From the NCBI GenBank assembly GCA_963818445.1, contig CAWFSG010000017.1:310001-374000 (forward strand): a stretch of 64,000 bases of DNA. The letters are read 5' to 3'. Of the stretch, positions 1 to 9,089 are shown piece by piece (position 1 is the stretch's first letter; each line of letters opens with the position of its first letter). The stretch is from Prado023 sp963818445 (lineage in GTDB: Bacteria; Actinomycetota; Actinomycetes; S36-B12; CAIYMF01). The translations under genes were made by a program, and so were the position numbers. A model generated the notes under the pieces. That model did no database searches. It saw only the letters and a list, made by a program, of their open reading frames with translations, and was not told where the DNA came from.

Positions 1-513
1 GACCTGCTGCACCACCACCACGAGGCCGAGGACATCAACCTGTGGCCACGGCTGCGTGAGCGCGCCGCCGATCAGCAGGAGCTGCTCGACGCGATGGAGG
101 GCCAGCACCGGGGCATCGACCCCGCGCTGGCCAGGGCTGAGGAGCTCGGGGCTGCCTGGGCAGCGACCGCGACCGCCGAGGCGCGCGACGCCTTCGCCGA
201 CGCGATCGAGGAGTTCAGCGCTCCCCTCGTTGCCCACCTGGACCAGGAGGAGTCCGACATCCTCCCGCTGGCCCAGAAGTACGTCACCGAGGAGGAGTGG
301 GGGCTCCTGGCAAAGCACGCACTGGCACACACCCCCAAGGCGGACCTGGTCAAGGGCCTCGGCGGCATCATGGAGGATGCGACACCGCAGGAGCGCGACA
401 TGATGCTCGGCGTCATCCCGGCGGTGCCCACGTTGCTCTACAAGGCCTTCGGCAAGCGGGCCTACATCAAGGACGCGACGGCGGTCCGAGGGGTTGCGCC
501 CGTCGGGCTCTAG
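1..513 (+). CDS. Hemerythrin HHE-domain protein, 5' end outside window
   Basis: The open frame enters from the left edge and ends at TAG 511-513. The first visible residues include a run of four His followed by Glu (codons 4-8) and LWP. A later segment has HLDQEESDILP. This pattern of His and acidic ligands on helices is that of hemerythrin HHE cation-binding domains, which hold a di-iron centre and sense or carry O2 or NO. An internal ATG at 94 exists, but starting there would delete the first ligand cluster, so the true start lies upstream of the window. The C-terminal 50 residues look like a helical extension. It is followed 129 bp later by a CRP-type sensor gene on the same strand. Function beyond metal/O2 binding is not evident. 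Confidence 0.75.
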   Translation, partial: DLLHHHHEAEDINLWPRLRERAADQQELLDAMEGQHRGIDPALARAEELGAAWAATATAEARDAFADAIEEFSAPLVAHLDQEESDILPLAQKYVTEEEWGLLAKHALAHTPKADLVKGLGGIMEDATPQERDMMLGVIPAVPTLLYKAFGKRAYIKDATAVRGVAPVGL

Positions 514-642
514 GGTCCCCGCCTCTGGACGCACGACCACCGGCTGGCGCGGTTGCGCCGGATCTCGACCTCCACGCTGCCGCACCCGACGCGCGACGCT
601 GTCCAGGGTGCAGCGACGCGGACTCGACGCGGGACGGCGATA

Positions 643-1131
643 ATGGCGTCCATGGCCGACATGCTGGACTTCTGCTCCGACCTCCCCGTGCTGTCCGTAC
701 CTGAGGGTGAGGTCCTGATCGCGGAGGGCGGGCAGCCGTCGCGGATGTTCGTCCTGGTCTCCGGCTCGGTCACGATCGAGAAGGACCTGGTCCCCTTCGC
801 CCGGATCGACCACCCGGGTGCGGTGTTCGGCGAGATGTCGTGGGTGCTCGACCGCTCCGCGACGGCTACGGTCCGCGCGGCCACGCCGGTCGAGGTGCGG
901 GTCATCGAGGATCCCGACGCCTTCCTCAACGACAACCCGGGGGCCGCGGTGGCGGTCCTGCGGATGACGGCGATGCGCCTCGACGGGCTGACCCAGTACC
1001 TCGTCGACGTGAAGCAGCAGTTCGCCGGGCTGACCGGGCACCTCGGGATGGTCGACCAGATCCTCGACAGCCTGGTGCACCACCAGAGCGGGCCGACGAG
1101 GACCGGCTCCGTGCGCGACCCGGAGTGCTGA
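643..1131 (+). CDS. Stand-alone cyclic-nucleotide-binding-fold (CRP-type) protein, no DNA-binding domain
   Basis: This 162-residue protein consists almost entirely of a CRP/cNMP-binding beta-roll (about residues 10-110) and a short C-terminal helix. The pattern GEVLIAEGG...FVLVSGSVTI...GAVFGEMSW is typical. The phosphate-binding cassette keeps FGE, but the Arg that normally precedes the T/A-A-x-V segment is Ala here (SATATV), so classical cAMP binding is doubtful. The frame opens at 553; I chose ATG 643 because the beta-roll begins right after it. No helix-turn-helix follows, so it is not a CRP transcription factor. Its 3' end lies a few bases from a transposase remnant, so the C-terminus may have been altered by that insertion. 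Confidence 0.75.
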   Translation: MASMADMLDFCSDLPVLSVPEGEVLIAEGGQPSRMFVLVSGSVTIEKDLVPFARIDHPGAVFGEMSWVLDRSATATVRAATPVEVRVIEDPDAFLNDNPGAAVAVLRMTAMRLDGLTQYLVDVKQQFAGLTGHLGMVDQILDSLVHHQSGPTRTGSVRDPEC

Positions 1132-1140
1132 GCCCACGGG

Positions 1141-1883
1141 GCCAGCAGGAATCCTGCGGCCAGGAGGCCGCCCGTGACCTGGTCCGGGCCCGAGAGGACG
1201 TTCGCGGGGACCTGATGCGCACCCGGCACCGGGTCTCGAAGTTGCTGCTGCGTCACGGTCACGTCTACTCCGGCGGCAAGGCTTGGACCGGTGCCCACTC
1301 GGCCTGGCTGCACCGGATCCGGTTCGACCAACCCGGCACCCAAGCGGCCTACGAAGCCGACCTCGAGGCCGTCGACTTCGCGATCGCCCGCCGTGCCCGG
1401 CTCGACACGGCGATCACCGCGATGGCCGCCGACTCCGAGTTCACCCCCATCGTGCGCAAGCTGTGCTGCCTGCGCGGTGTGTCGACCTTGACCGGGTTCG
1501 CCCTGGCCGCCGAGATCGGCGACTGGCAACGGTTCACCGGCGCCGGCATCGGCGCCTACCTCGGGCTGGTGCCCAGCGAGTACTCCAGCGGACAATCCCG
1601 CCGCCAAGGCGGCATCACCAAGGCCGGGAACAGCCACGCCCGCCGGCTGCTGGTCGAGGCCGCCTGGCACCACCAGCCCCGCTACACCGTCGGCAAGGTC
1701 CTCCAAACCCGCTGGGACCAGGCCCCCGAGGCCGCCAGAGTCCGCGGCCACCTCGGCAACCAGAGGCTGCACCAACGATGGGTGTCCTTCACCGCCCGGA
1801 AGAAGAAGCACACCGTGGCCACGACCGCGATCGCCCGCGAACTCGCCGGCTGGTGCTGGTCGCTGGCCACCCTGCCCGACTGA
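1141..1883 (+). pseudogene. IS110-family transposase, C-terminal remnant
   Basis: This frame encodes the C-terminal half of an IS110/IS116/IS902-type transposase. It has a helical linker (ARDLVRAREDVR), then the transposase_20 region with RGVSTLTGFALAAEIGDW, the IGAYLGLVPSEYSSG block with its conserved serines, GGITKAGNSHARRLLVEAAW, and the terminal ELAGWCW segment. About 247 residues remain. The N-terminal RuvC-like DEDD domain (usually 110-150 residues) is absent, and the frame runs instead through the upstream CRP-type gene. There is no credible start codon or promoter, so it should be inactive. IS110 elements lack terminal inverted repeats, so exact ends cannot be drawn by eye; the right-end non-coding part may continue into 1884-2110. 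Confidence 0.85.
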
Positions 1884-2179
1884 CCAGCCGGGCCACAGAG
1901 CTGACCGAGGAACCCCCCGGACGTCAACGGCACGTGCGGAACCGACCCGCGATTCGACTGTGAGCCACGAGCCCGCTCGTGACGCTCGACCTCAGATCAC
2001 GCGGAGCGTTCCAGCCGAACACCGCCCTGCGGTAACCAACCCGCGCATATCAGTCTCGACCACGAGCGTCGCAAGACCCGCCCACGACGACCAGACAACC
2101 CCGGCCAGAACTGAGGCGCCGCCACGACATCCAGCCGTGGCGGCGCCTCACCCTGCCACTTGACAGGACAGGCCTACAT
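1884..2179. other. Non-coding stretch downstream of transposase remnant
   Basis: I see no credible gene in these 296 bases. The left part is possibly the right end of the IS110-type element; the right part holds a perfect 15-bp hairpin (separate entry) between the transposase remnant and the convergent phosphoesterase. Confidence 0.5.
2112..2150. terminator. Perfect 15-bp hairpin between convergent genes
   Basis: TGAGGCGCCGCCACG (2112-2126) and its exact reverse complement (2136-2150) enclose a 9-base loop. It sits between the ends of the transposase remnant (+) and the phosphoesterase gene (-). There is no T-tract on either side, so it would be an I-shaped, actinobacterial-style terminator. 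It may equally have arrived with the insertion element. Confidence 0.55.
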
Positions 2180-2899
2180 TCAGTCGAGGGTGATCGTCTC
2201 CGACTCGAACACGCCGTACCAGTGGGCGGTCCGCTCGTTCGTGTCGAGCGTGATGTTCGGCGGGATCGGTCCCACCTGCTTGCCGGGGTTGAACACCCAG
2301 GTCCGGCCCAGCTTGGCGTGCCACGAGCCGTCCGGCACCCACGGGGCCTGGTGGATGTGCCCGCAGAGGACGACGTCGGGTTGGTACTGCTCGATCCATG
2401 CGGCGAGGTCGTGGTCGGGGAACTCCCGACGGCCGTCCTTGCACAGCGGGGTGCCCGCGGGGGGCGCGTGGTAGAGCCAGATCCAGGTGTCGGGCCGGTC
2501 GACCGCCGCTGCGGCCAGCTGGGCGCCGACCTCGTCGCGGGTCACCGGGCCGTCCCACCACGGGCAGAGCGTGAACCGCACCCCGTCGACGTCGATGCTC
2601 GCGCCGTCGGTGTGCACCCCCTCGTCGGTGACGCGCCGCAGCCAGCCGGCCACCTGCTCGCCGTGGGCGCCGGGTCCGTCGAGGTCGTGGTTCCCCGACG
2701 TGGCCAGGACGAGGGCCTCGTTGGACAGCGCAGTCAGGTACTTGCCCAGCACGACCGATTGCACGTCGATCGGCACCGGGTTGACCACGTCAGCCAGGTC
2801 ACCGCACAGTGCGACGACGTCGGCCTCGGAGGAGGCGCGCACGAGCCAGTCGTAGTGGGGGAGCCGGTAGTGCAGGTCGGAGACGGCCAGGATGCGCAC
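2180..2899 (-). CDS. Calcineurin-like metallophosphoesterase
   Basis: This 239-residue protein has the complete metallophosphoesterase motif series: D8-x-H10 (SDLH), GD at 33-34, GNHD at 69-72, a YH at 143-144 and GHIH at 180-183. These residues hold two metal ions for phosphomonoester or diester hydrolysis. It has no signal peptide, so it is cytoplasmic. Start is GTG at 2899. The fold is shared by class III cyclic-nucleotide phosphodiesterases (CpdA/Icc), nucleases and other phosphatases, so the substrate cannot be read from sequence. It is transcribed after the MBL-fold gene (60-bp gap) on the same strand, and a class III cyclase gene diverges just beyond. That context makes a role in cyclic nucleotide turnover possible but unproven. 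Confidence 0.85.
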   Translation of the reverse strand: MRILAVSDLHYRLPHYDWLVRASSEADVVALCGDLADVVNPVPIDVQSVVLGKYLTALSNEALVLATSGNHDLDGPGAHGEQVAGWLRRVTDEGVHTDGASIDVDGVRFTLCPWWDGPVTRDEVGAQLAAAAVDRPDTWIWLYHAPPAGTPLCKDGRREFPDHDLAAWIEQYQPDVVLCGHIHQAPWVPDGSWHAKLGRTWVFNPGKQVGPIPPNITLDTNERTAHWYGVFESETITLD

Positions 2900-2959
2900 G
2901 GGCTCAGTCTCCCCTCACGGGTGGCGGTCGGCATGTGATGGTGCGGCGTGGTGGGCGGA

Positions 2960-3772
2960 TCAGGGGATGTCGAGGACCATTCCCTCGTAGGCGACGCTGG
3001 CGAAGCCATCGCTGCAGAACTGCTCGCGGATCTGGTCGAGCGCGTCATCGGTGCGGTGCGGACCGTGGTGGAACAGGACCAGCGACTTCGCGTTGACCTT
3101 CTCGGCCAGGGTGATGGCCTCGTCGATGGTCGCGTGGCCGTAGTCGACGGCGCGGGGGCGCTCGTGGGCCAGGAACTGCGCGTCCTCGATGAGGACGTCG
3201 ACCCCGTCCATGGCCGCCATCGCAGCATCGGTGACCCCGGCTGCGGGGGCGTGGTCGGGCACGTACGCGAAGGAGGTGTCGCCGACCTGGACGCGGTACC
3301 CGAAGCTGCGGCCGCCCTTGTGGGCGACGTCGAACGGCGTGACCTCGAACCCCTCGACCGTCAGCGCGGTGGCTTCGATCGCGGTGAACGTCCAGGCGCC
3401 CTTCAACCCCTCCGGGGTGATCGGGAAGGCTGGCGGGGACATCATCTGGGACAGCAGGTCGAACCCGGTCCGTCCCGATTCCTCGGGGATGTACACGTCC
3501 ACGCGGGAGTCGTCACGGTCGCCGGCGGCGAAGAACGGGATCCCTTGGACGTGGTCCCAGTGCAGGTGGCTCAGCATGATCGATCCGTCGAAGGCCGCGC
3601 CCTCAAGAAGCGCGGTCAGGGACCGGATCCCGGTGCCCGCATCCAGGGCGAGGACCGGCGCGGACGTGGCGTCCGGGGCCACCGCGACGCACGAGGTGTG
3701 GCCGCCGTAGCGCACGAAGTCAGGGCCTGGGGCGGGAGTGGAACCACGCACCCCGAGGAAGGTCAGCCGCAC
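2960..3772 (-). CDS. Metallo-beta-lactamase-fold hydrolase (RNase Z / PDE-II-like)
   Basis: This 270-residue protein begins with the LGVRGSTPAPG strand-turn found in RNase Z, PhnP and related MBL hydrolases and carries the zinc motif HLHWDH at residues 69-74. Downstream are a conserved VPDHAP segment and DVLIEDAQF, and a C-terminal FHHGP supplies the last His ligands. Such proteins hydrolyse phosphodiesters (tRNA 3' ends, cyclic phosphates, or cAMP in class II phosphodiesterases). Start is GTG 3772 preceded by GGAGATAAC. It likely heads a two-gene operon with the metallophosphoesterase and is divergent from the cyclase gene at 3875. The substrate is unresolved. Confidence 0.85.
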   Translation of the reverse strand: MRLTFLGVRGSTPAPGPDFVRYGGHTSCVAVAPDATSAPVLALDAGTGIRSLTALLEGAAFDGSIMLSHLHWDHVQGIPFFAAGDRDDSRVDVYIPEESGRTGFDLLSQMMSPPAFPITPEGLKGAWTFTAIEATALTVEGFEVTPFDVAHKGGRSFGYRVQVGDTSFAYVPDHAPAAGVTDAAMAAMDGVDVLIEDAQFLAHERPRAVDYGHATIDEAITLAEKVNAKSLVLFHHGPHRTDDALDQIREQFCSDGFASVAYEGMVLDIP

Positions 3773-3874
3773 GTTATCTCCTCAGCCCGGGCGCTGTTCC
3801 GCCCTCTGCCGTCGCTGGACCTGTGACATTCTAGGGGTACCAAACCGCCCACCGAGTCAGGCCGATAGGGAGAC

Positions 3875-5073
3875 ATGACCGACCTGCGCCGGCACGTCCC
3901 CCCGATCGCGCTGGCGTGGGACGACGAGACGCCCGGAGAGCTGTGGCGGGTCGTCGACGGGACGCTGGTGTTCGCCGACGTCTCGGGCTTCACGGCGCTC
4001 ACCGAGAAGCTGTCACGGCGCGGCAGGATCGGTGCCGAGGAGATCGTCGAGACCCTCAACCGCGTCTTCGGCCCGATGCTGCGGATCGCCGGGACGCGCG
4101 GCGGTGAGCTGCTCAAGTTCGGCGGCGACGCGTTGCTGTTCCTCTTCACGGGCGCCGGACCACACCGAGCAGGCGTGCGACGCGGCGGTGGAGATGCGCA
4201 CGGCGCTGCGCCAGGCCGCGGCCGTGCCCACGTCGGTCGGGCGGCTGTCGTTGAAGATGTCGGTCGGGCTGCACTCCGGGGACATCCACCTGTTCCTCGT
4301 CGGCGCCCCGACGCGGGAGCTGCTCATCCTCGGGCCGGGCGCGACGTCCACGGCCCTGGCGGAGAAGGCCGCCGAGGCCGGCGAGATCGTGGTCAGCGCC
4401 GCGACGGCTGCCCGACTGGCCCCCGATGCCGTGCGGCCGCGGGAGGACGGGGAGCTGCTGCTTCGTCGGCGCACGGCGCACTCAGCGCCCGGGGACGAGT
4501 TCGTGCTCCCCGACGTCGACCGCGAGCGGATCCGGGGGTTGTTCCCCCACGAGCTGGGGGAGTACCTCGACCCCGGCATTCCCGACCCGGAGCACCGGAT
4601 CGCGAGCATCGCGTTCATCAAGTTCTCGGGCACCGATGCCCTGTTGGAGGGTCCAGGCCCTGATGTCCTGGCGGAGGCGCTGCACCGAACCGTGAGCCTG
4701 GTCGAGGAGGCGCTGGCACCGGAGTCGATCAGCCTGCTGGCCACCGACCTCGACAGCGACGGCGGCAAGTTCTTCCTCGGCTCGGGCATCCCGACCTCGT
4801 TCGAGGACAACGAGGGCCGGATGCTGCGCGCCCTGCGCCGGATCGCCGACTCCGACTCGCCGCTGCCGCTGCAGCTGGGGGTCAACCGCGGGCACGTCTT
4901 CGCCGCCGAGGTCGGGATCCCCGAGCGCGGCGCCTACACCGGCATGGGCGACACCACCAACACGGCCGCCCGGATCATGTCCAAGGCGACGGCGGGGACG
5001 TTGTACGCCCACCCGGCGGTCCTCGAGCACTCGCGCACGCGGTTCGCCGTCACAGCCGGCCGGGCCGTTCCCG
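3875..5073 (+). pseudogene. Tandem class III adenylate/guanylate cyclase domains, N-terminal part of a cyclase-AAA-TPR regulator (frame broken)
   Basis: Translation from ATG 3875 gives a class III cyclase start: VFADVSGFTALTEKL with metal-binding Asp at residue 35, and LLKFGGDALLFLF with the second Asp at 85. Near 4150 the protein signal moves by one base into the next frame (DHTEQACDAAVEMR, SVGLHSGDIH, GPGATSTALAEKAA), then runs into a second cyclase domain (IAFIKFSG, DLDSDGGKFF, GDTTNTAARIMSKA). Near 5060 it shifts again, into the ATPase frame that starts with MKGKAVPLLVYEV. The two breaks have no stop codons on the real path and fit single-base errors. The intact gene would be one protein of about 1,255 residues ending at 7650 that makes a cyclic nucleotide and has a regulatory ATPase. 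A true pseudogene cannot be excluded. Confidence 0.75.
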
Positions 5074-7650
5074 ATGAAGGGCAAGGCCGTCCCGCTGCTG
5101 GTGTACGAGGTCGGCGAGGAGCTCGGGACGGCCGAGGAGACGACCGCGGAGTCGCGGCTGCCGTTCCTCGGTCGCGACGAGGAGATCGCGACCGTGCGCG
5201 CCGCGCTCGACGAGGCCCTCGCGGGTGCGGGCGGCGTCATCACGATCACCGGTGCCACCGGCATGGGCAAGTCCCGCCTGGCGTTCGAGGCGCTGGAGGG
5301 GACCTCCGCACAGGTCATCGTGGTCCGGGCCGAGCCGTACGGCGCAGCGAGTGCGTACCGCGTCTTCCGTGACCCGGTCCGTCGCCTGCTCGGGCTGGAG
5401 CGCGACACCCCGGAGGCGATGGGCCAGGCCCTGCTCGCGACCTCGGGCAAGGTCGCCCCGGACCTGCTGCCCATGGCCCCGCTGCTCGCCGACGTGGTCC
5501 AGGTGGACGTGCCCAGCACCCCCGAGGTCGACCAGCTCGACCCGCAGTACCGCCCCGACCGGTTGGCCGACGCAGTGGTGCGGCTGGTGGACGAGACGAT
5601 GCCCGGGCCGCTGGTGCTCGTCGCCGAGGAGGCGCACTGGGCGGATGGTGCGTCCGCGCGGCTCCTGGACCGGATCGCCGCGGCCAGCTCCGGGCGGCCG
5701 TGGGCCGTGATCGCGGTGCGTCGCGGCGAGGAGGGCGGGTTCGCCCCCGCCGCCGGGACGCACGTCACGCTGGAGCCGTTGCCCCCGGACGTCATGGAGC
5801 GACTGGTCATCGCCGCGACCGAGGCCACGCCGCTGCGCCCCCACGAGATCGCCGCCGTCGTCGACCGCGCCCAGGGCAACCCGCTGTTCGTCGAGGAGGT
5901 CACGCGCGTCGCCCTGAGCACGGGGTCGCTGGACACCCTTCCCGAGTCCGTCCAGGCGGCGATGAGCGCCCAGATCGACCTGCTCCCCCCGGACGCGCGG
6001 AGGGTCCTGCGCTACTGCGCCGTGCTGGGCCGCAGCTTCCGGGTCGAGGTGCTGCGCCGGACCCTGGCCACGGATGGGCTGGTGGCCGACGCCTCGACCC
6101 TGAGCAGCCTCCGGGCGTTCCTCCAGCCGGACGGCCCCGACCGGTGGAAGTTCCGCAACAGCCTGGTCCGGGACGCCGCCTACGAGGGACTCGCCTACAA
6201 GATCCGCAGCCGCCTGCACCGCGCCGCCGGCGAGACGCTGGAGGCGATGAGCACCGACCTCGACGCCGACTCGCCGACGCTGGCCCTGCACTTCTGGCGG
6301 GCAGGGGACGCCGAGCGCACGTGGAAGTACGCCCAGCGGGCGGGAGAGCTCGCAAGGCACGCGTACGCGAACGTGGACGCCGCCGAGCTGTATGAGCGAG
6401 CCCTGGACGTGAGCCGGCGCGTGCCTGGAGTAACGGATACCGACCGTGCCGCACTCTGGTCGATGCTTGGCGAGCTCCGTGAGTTGGCGGGTGTCCTGCA
6501 CGGCTCCATCGAGGCGTACCGAAGGGCTGAGTCACTCACCAAGGGGCCGGTTGACCGAGCCGAGATCATGGCCAAGCGGGCGAGGGTTCATGATCGAGGG
6601 GGTGCCTCGAGAACTGCCCTGCGTGTGACGAGCCAAGCGCGACGGCTACTTGGCCTGTCGGCTGGCCCTGCCGAAGATCGGGCAGCCGTACGGCTGGACT
6701 TCCTCATGGCGACAATCCGACAGCGGCAGGAGAAGACCAAGGAAGCCCGCATGTGGGCGGCTAGGACCGTTGAGGGGGCTCGCCACAACGGAGACCAGGA
6801 AACTCTGGCCCGGGCTCTCATCCTCATGGACCTGGCTGATCAGGAACTGGGCCTGGTGATTGACGGCGGGCCCACGCGTGAGGCGCTCGAGATCTTCGTC
6901 CAACGTGGCGAATCCCACCGAGAGTCTGTTGCTCGAGCCAACCTCGGCGTCTACGCCGGCATCGCGGGTCGGTGGGGTGAGGCTGAATCTTGGTTCGTCT
7001 CCAGCCGAAGGGCTGCGGTCGAGGCCGGAAACGATTTCGGCGCAGCAGAGACGGACCTCCAAATGGCGGACATTCTCATCCTCCAGGGTCGTTTGGATGA
7101 GGCAGAGGCAACGCTACTCGACGCCAGTAGGGTTGTTCGTGCCTCAGGCATGGAGTACTACATCGCCTACGCTGAGATGCTTCAGGCCCGCCTGACGCTT
7201 GCCCGGGGCTACCTTGACGCGGCAGAAGGCCAAGCCGCGCGCGTCGCGCGATTGTTCCTTGAGATGGGCAGTCCTGTGAGCGCCCTCGAGGCCAGTCATG
7301 TTCGCGCCGAGGCAGCCATCGGCTTGGCCCAGTACGCCCCCGCCCTGGCGCTCCTCAACGAGGCCGAGGATGCAGCGCGCGGCGAAGGAGGAGCGCAACT
7401 GTCGCGCACCAATCTCCTGCGCGCCCAAGCCCTGCTTGGGTTGGGCCGATTACAGGAGGCGGTGGATGCGGTCGAGGCAGGGCTGCTGACGGCAACGACC
7501 CAGAACATCCCCTATGACGAGGCGCTCCTTCTAATGACACGAAGTGAGATCAGCAAGAAGACGGGCGGCGCCGACGCGGAGGAATCCTCCGCAAGCGACG
7601 CCGCCCGTTCCCGGCTGATTCTTGAGGGGCTTGCTGCCTATCCCGGCTAG
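5074..7650 (+). CDS. AAA/STAND ATPase with TPR repeats, C-terminal part of the cyclase regulator at 3875
   Basis: This is the longest intact frame of the gene, 858 residues. The first residues (MKGKAVPLLVYEV) are the usual end of a cyclase domain, so ATG 5074 is probably internal. A Walker A (GATGMGKSR, residues 60-68) follows FLGRDEEI, and the Walker B-like segment is VLVAEEAHWAD. A winged-helix-like stretch (DARRVLRYCAVLGRSF) and helical TPR-type repeats up to the C-terminus come next. Such cyclase-ATPase-TPR proteins are thought to integrate nucleotide state and protein partners. Codon usage changes near 6360: the TPR part is clearly less GC-biased than the ATPase part. The stop codon lies inside a 17-bp hairpin shared with the convergent gene. 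Confidence 0.8.
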   Translation: MKGKAVPLLVYEVGEELGTAEETTAESRLPFLGRDEEIATVRAALDEALAGAGGVITITGATGMGKSRLAFEALEGTSAQVIVVRAEPYGAASAYRVFRDPVRRLLGLERDTPEAMGQALLATSGKVAPDLLPMAPLLADVVQVDVPSTPEVDQLDPQYRPDRLADAVVRLVDETMPGPLVLVAEEAHWADGASARLLDRIAAASSGRPWAVIAVRRGEEGGFAPAAGTHVTLEPLPPDVMERLVIAATEATPLRPHEIAAVVDRAQGNPLFVEEVTRVALSTGSLDTLPESVQAAMSAQIDLLPPDARRVLRYCAVLGRSFRVEVLRRTLATDGLVADASTLSSLRAFLQPDGPDRWKFRNSLVRDAAYEGLAYKIRSRLHRAAGETLEAMSTDLDADSPTLALHFWRAGDAERTWKYAQRAGELARHAYANVDAAELYERALDVSRRVPGVTDTDRAALWSMLGELRELAGVLHGSIEAYRRAESLTKGPVDRAEIMAKRARVHDRGGASRTALRVTSQARRLLGLSAGPAEDRAAVRLDFLMATIRQRQEKTKEARMWAARTVEGARHNGDQETLARALILMDLADQELGLVIDGGPTREALEIFVQRGESHRESVARANLGVYAGIAGRWGEAESWFVSSRRAAVEAGNDFGAAETDLQMADILILQGRLDEAEATLLDASRVVRASGMEYYIAYAEMLQARLTLARGYLDAAEGQAARVARLFLEMGSPVSALEASHVRAEAAIGLAQYAPALALLNEAEDAARGEGGAQLSRTNLLRAQALLGLGRLQEAVDAVEAGLLTATTQNIPYDEALLLMTRSEISKKTGGADAEESSASDAARSRLILEGLAAYPG

Positions 7651-7665
7651 CCCCTCAAGAATCAG
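7615..7665. terminator. 17-bp perfect hairpin holding both stop codons of convergent genes
   Basis: CTGATTCTTGAGGGGCT (7615-7631) pairs exactly with 7649-7665 around a 17-base loop. The plus-strand gene ends at 7650 and the minus-strand gene at 7662, so both coding ends lie within the hairpin. It is probably a bidirectional terminator, though without a clear T-tract. Confidence 0.75.
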
Positions 7666-9089
7666 GTGACGCGGCCCCTCAGGTCGCCGACGACGTAGAC
7701 CTGCTCGGCGACCTTCAGGACGGGCTTCCCGTCCTTCTCCCCGACCTCGGTGGTGCTCACGCCGATGCAGGCGTACTGGACGCCATCCACGGTCTCTAGA
7801 TCAACGATGCTCTGGTGGGGATCCACACCCAGCAGAATGCCGTTTTCGACGATGGGCAGGGCGCAGAATCCAAGCTCGAACTCGCCGCGTCCCTCGGGAA
7901 CCTCGAAGTCGAGGTATGAGGCGTAGTCGGGCCGCGGCGCTGGGGTTACGACCCCGTCGACCGTCGTGTTCTCACCGAGGGGGACATCCCACGTGTAGTC
8001 CAGGATGAACTCGGCATCGAGATCCCTGTCGAGGGGCTTGCGGAAGGTGAAGGTATCTCCGTCGACGGTCAGAACAACGTCGAACGCCTCACACGAGGTG
8101 GAATCAGTTGGTGTCAGGCGGCGCACTGTGATCCCGGACACGACGCCCGTGCCAGTCTCGTCCACAGACTCGCCGCAGGCGAGCTTCTCCTCTGCGGTCC
8201 CCAAAAGGTCGATGGTGGTTGGCTTCGCTGTTCCGCCGTCGCCACCACCCTCGAGTGAGATGGCGCCCCGATAGGCCCGGATCGAGAGAGTGTCGAAGGT
8301 AATGACGTCATCGGCGCTCCCTATGTTCCATTGAACGTTTCCGGGCGATGTCGACGCCGACTTGGTCACGATTGGTGTCGTGCCGGAGATGAGCGGGGTT
8401 GCGTTCTGGAAGGTTCCGGTGTTCAACTCGTAGTACGCCACGGGGTTGCCCGCCAGGCTCGCGGTGGCCAGGATGCGCGAGTTCGAACTCCGGAGCTCAA
8501 CATCAAGTGAGGCGGCGTCGGCCACGAGTGGGCCGAAGTCATCAGTGAGGGTCGCAGGCAGGGCGAGCACTAGCGTCTCGGCGATCTGGGGGGTGAAGAT
8601 CGGGGAAGTGGTGTCGATCTGGTTGCAGAACGACTCGCTCTTGGTCTCACGTACACCGATTGATCCGGCCCTGAAGCCAACGGCCTTGTACGGCTCCGTC
8701 ACGCCCTTGGGTAGCGGACTCAGAAGTCCCGTGAAGTCAAGCAGAGCGCCTTCGGGTGGGGGGGTTACGTTGATCAGACAGTCGGCGCCCTCGGTCAGGC
8801 TCTGGGGACCGCCGATTGTCGGTGCCGTCCCGCCCTCGGGTGCGACCCCATACCGCGTGACCGTGCCTGAACCGGCTGTGCTGCTAGTTGGGTTCGTCGT
8901 AGTCAACACCAGTTGGCCTGCTGGGACTGTGGGCGGGGTAGGCGCCGGGGAATCGACGGTCGCTACGCTGGTCGGCGCCGCGCTCCCAGTGAACAATCCG
9001 GTGGAGATGCCCGCTGAGGGAATGGCACTGACTGCCAGGGCGAGGGTTGCGACCAGGGCGGGGGCCCCAGTTCTACGGAAACTGCGCAT
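7662..9089 (-). CDS. Secreted protein of unknown function
   Basis: This 475-residue protein begins with a Sec-type signal peptide: MRSFRRTG, then a hydrophobic stretch (about residues 9-25) ending near a SAG/TGSAA cleavage region. A Pro/Thr-rich linker follows. The rest is rich in Thr, Ser, Val and Gly with alternating hydrophobic residues, as in extracellular beta-sandwich proteins. Segments such as SIRAYRGAISLEGGGD resemble the anchor-type beta domains of surface proteins, but no LPXTG, transmembrane tail or catalytic motif is visible. A good Shine-Dalgarno (GGAGGATT) precedes ATG 9089. Base composition is markedly less GC-rich than the flanks, as in the adjoining 3' half of the cyclase-ATPase gene, which hints at transfer of the whole patch. 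Confidence 0.8.
   Translation of the reverse strand: MRSFRRTGAPALVATLALAVSAIPSAGISTGLFTGSAAPTSVATVDSPAPTPPTVPAGQLVLTTTNPTSSTAGSGTVTRYGVAPEGGTAPTIGGPQSLTEGADCLINVTPPPEGALLDFTGLLSPLPKGVTEPYKAVGFRAGSIGVRETKSESFCNQIDTTSPIFTPQIAETLVLALPATLTDDFGPLVADAASLDVELRSSNSRILATASLAGNPVAYYELNTGTFQNATPLISGTTPIVTKSASTSPGNVQWNIGSADDVITFDTLSIRAYRGAISLEGGGDGGTAKPTTIDLLGTAEEKLACGESVDETGTGVVSGITVRRLTPTDSTSCEAFDVVLTVDGDTFTFRKPLDRDLDAEFILDYTWDVPLGENTTVDGVVTPAPRPDYASYLDFEVPEGRGEFELGFCALPIVENGILLGVDPHQSIVDLETVDGVQYACIGVSTTEVGEKDGKPVLKVAEQVYVVGDLRGRVT

Noticed and set aside
510..1811. 433-codon open frame on the minus strand across the sensor gene and transposase remnant
   Set aside because: It is a shadow of high-GC coding on the other strand. 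It has no start signal and no protein motif.
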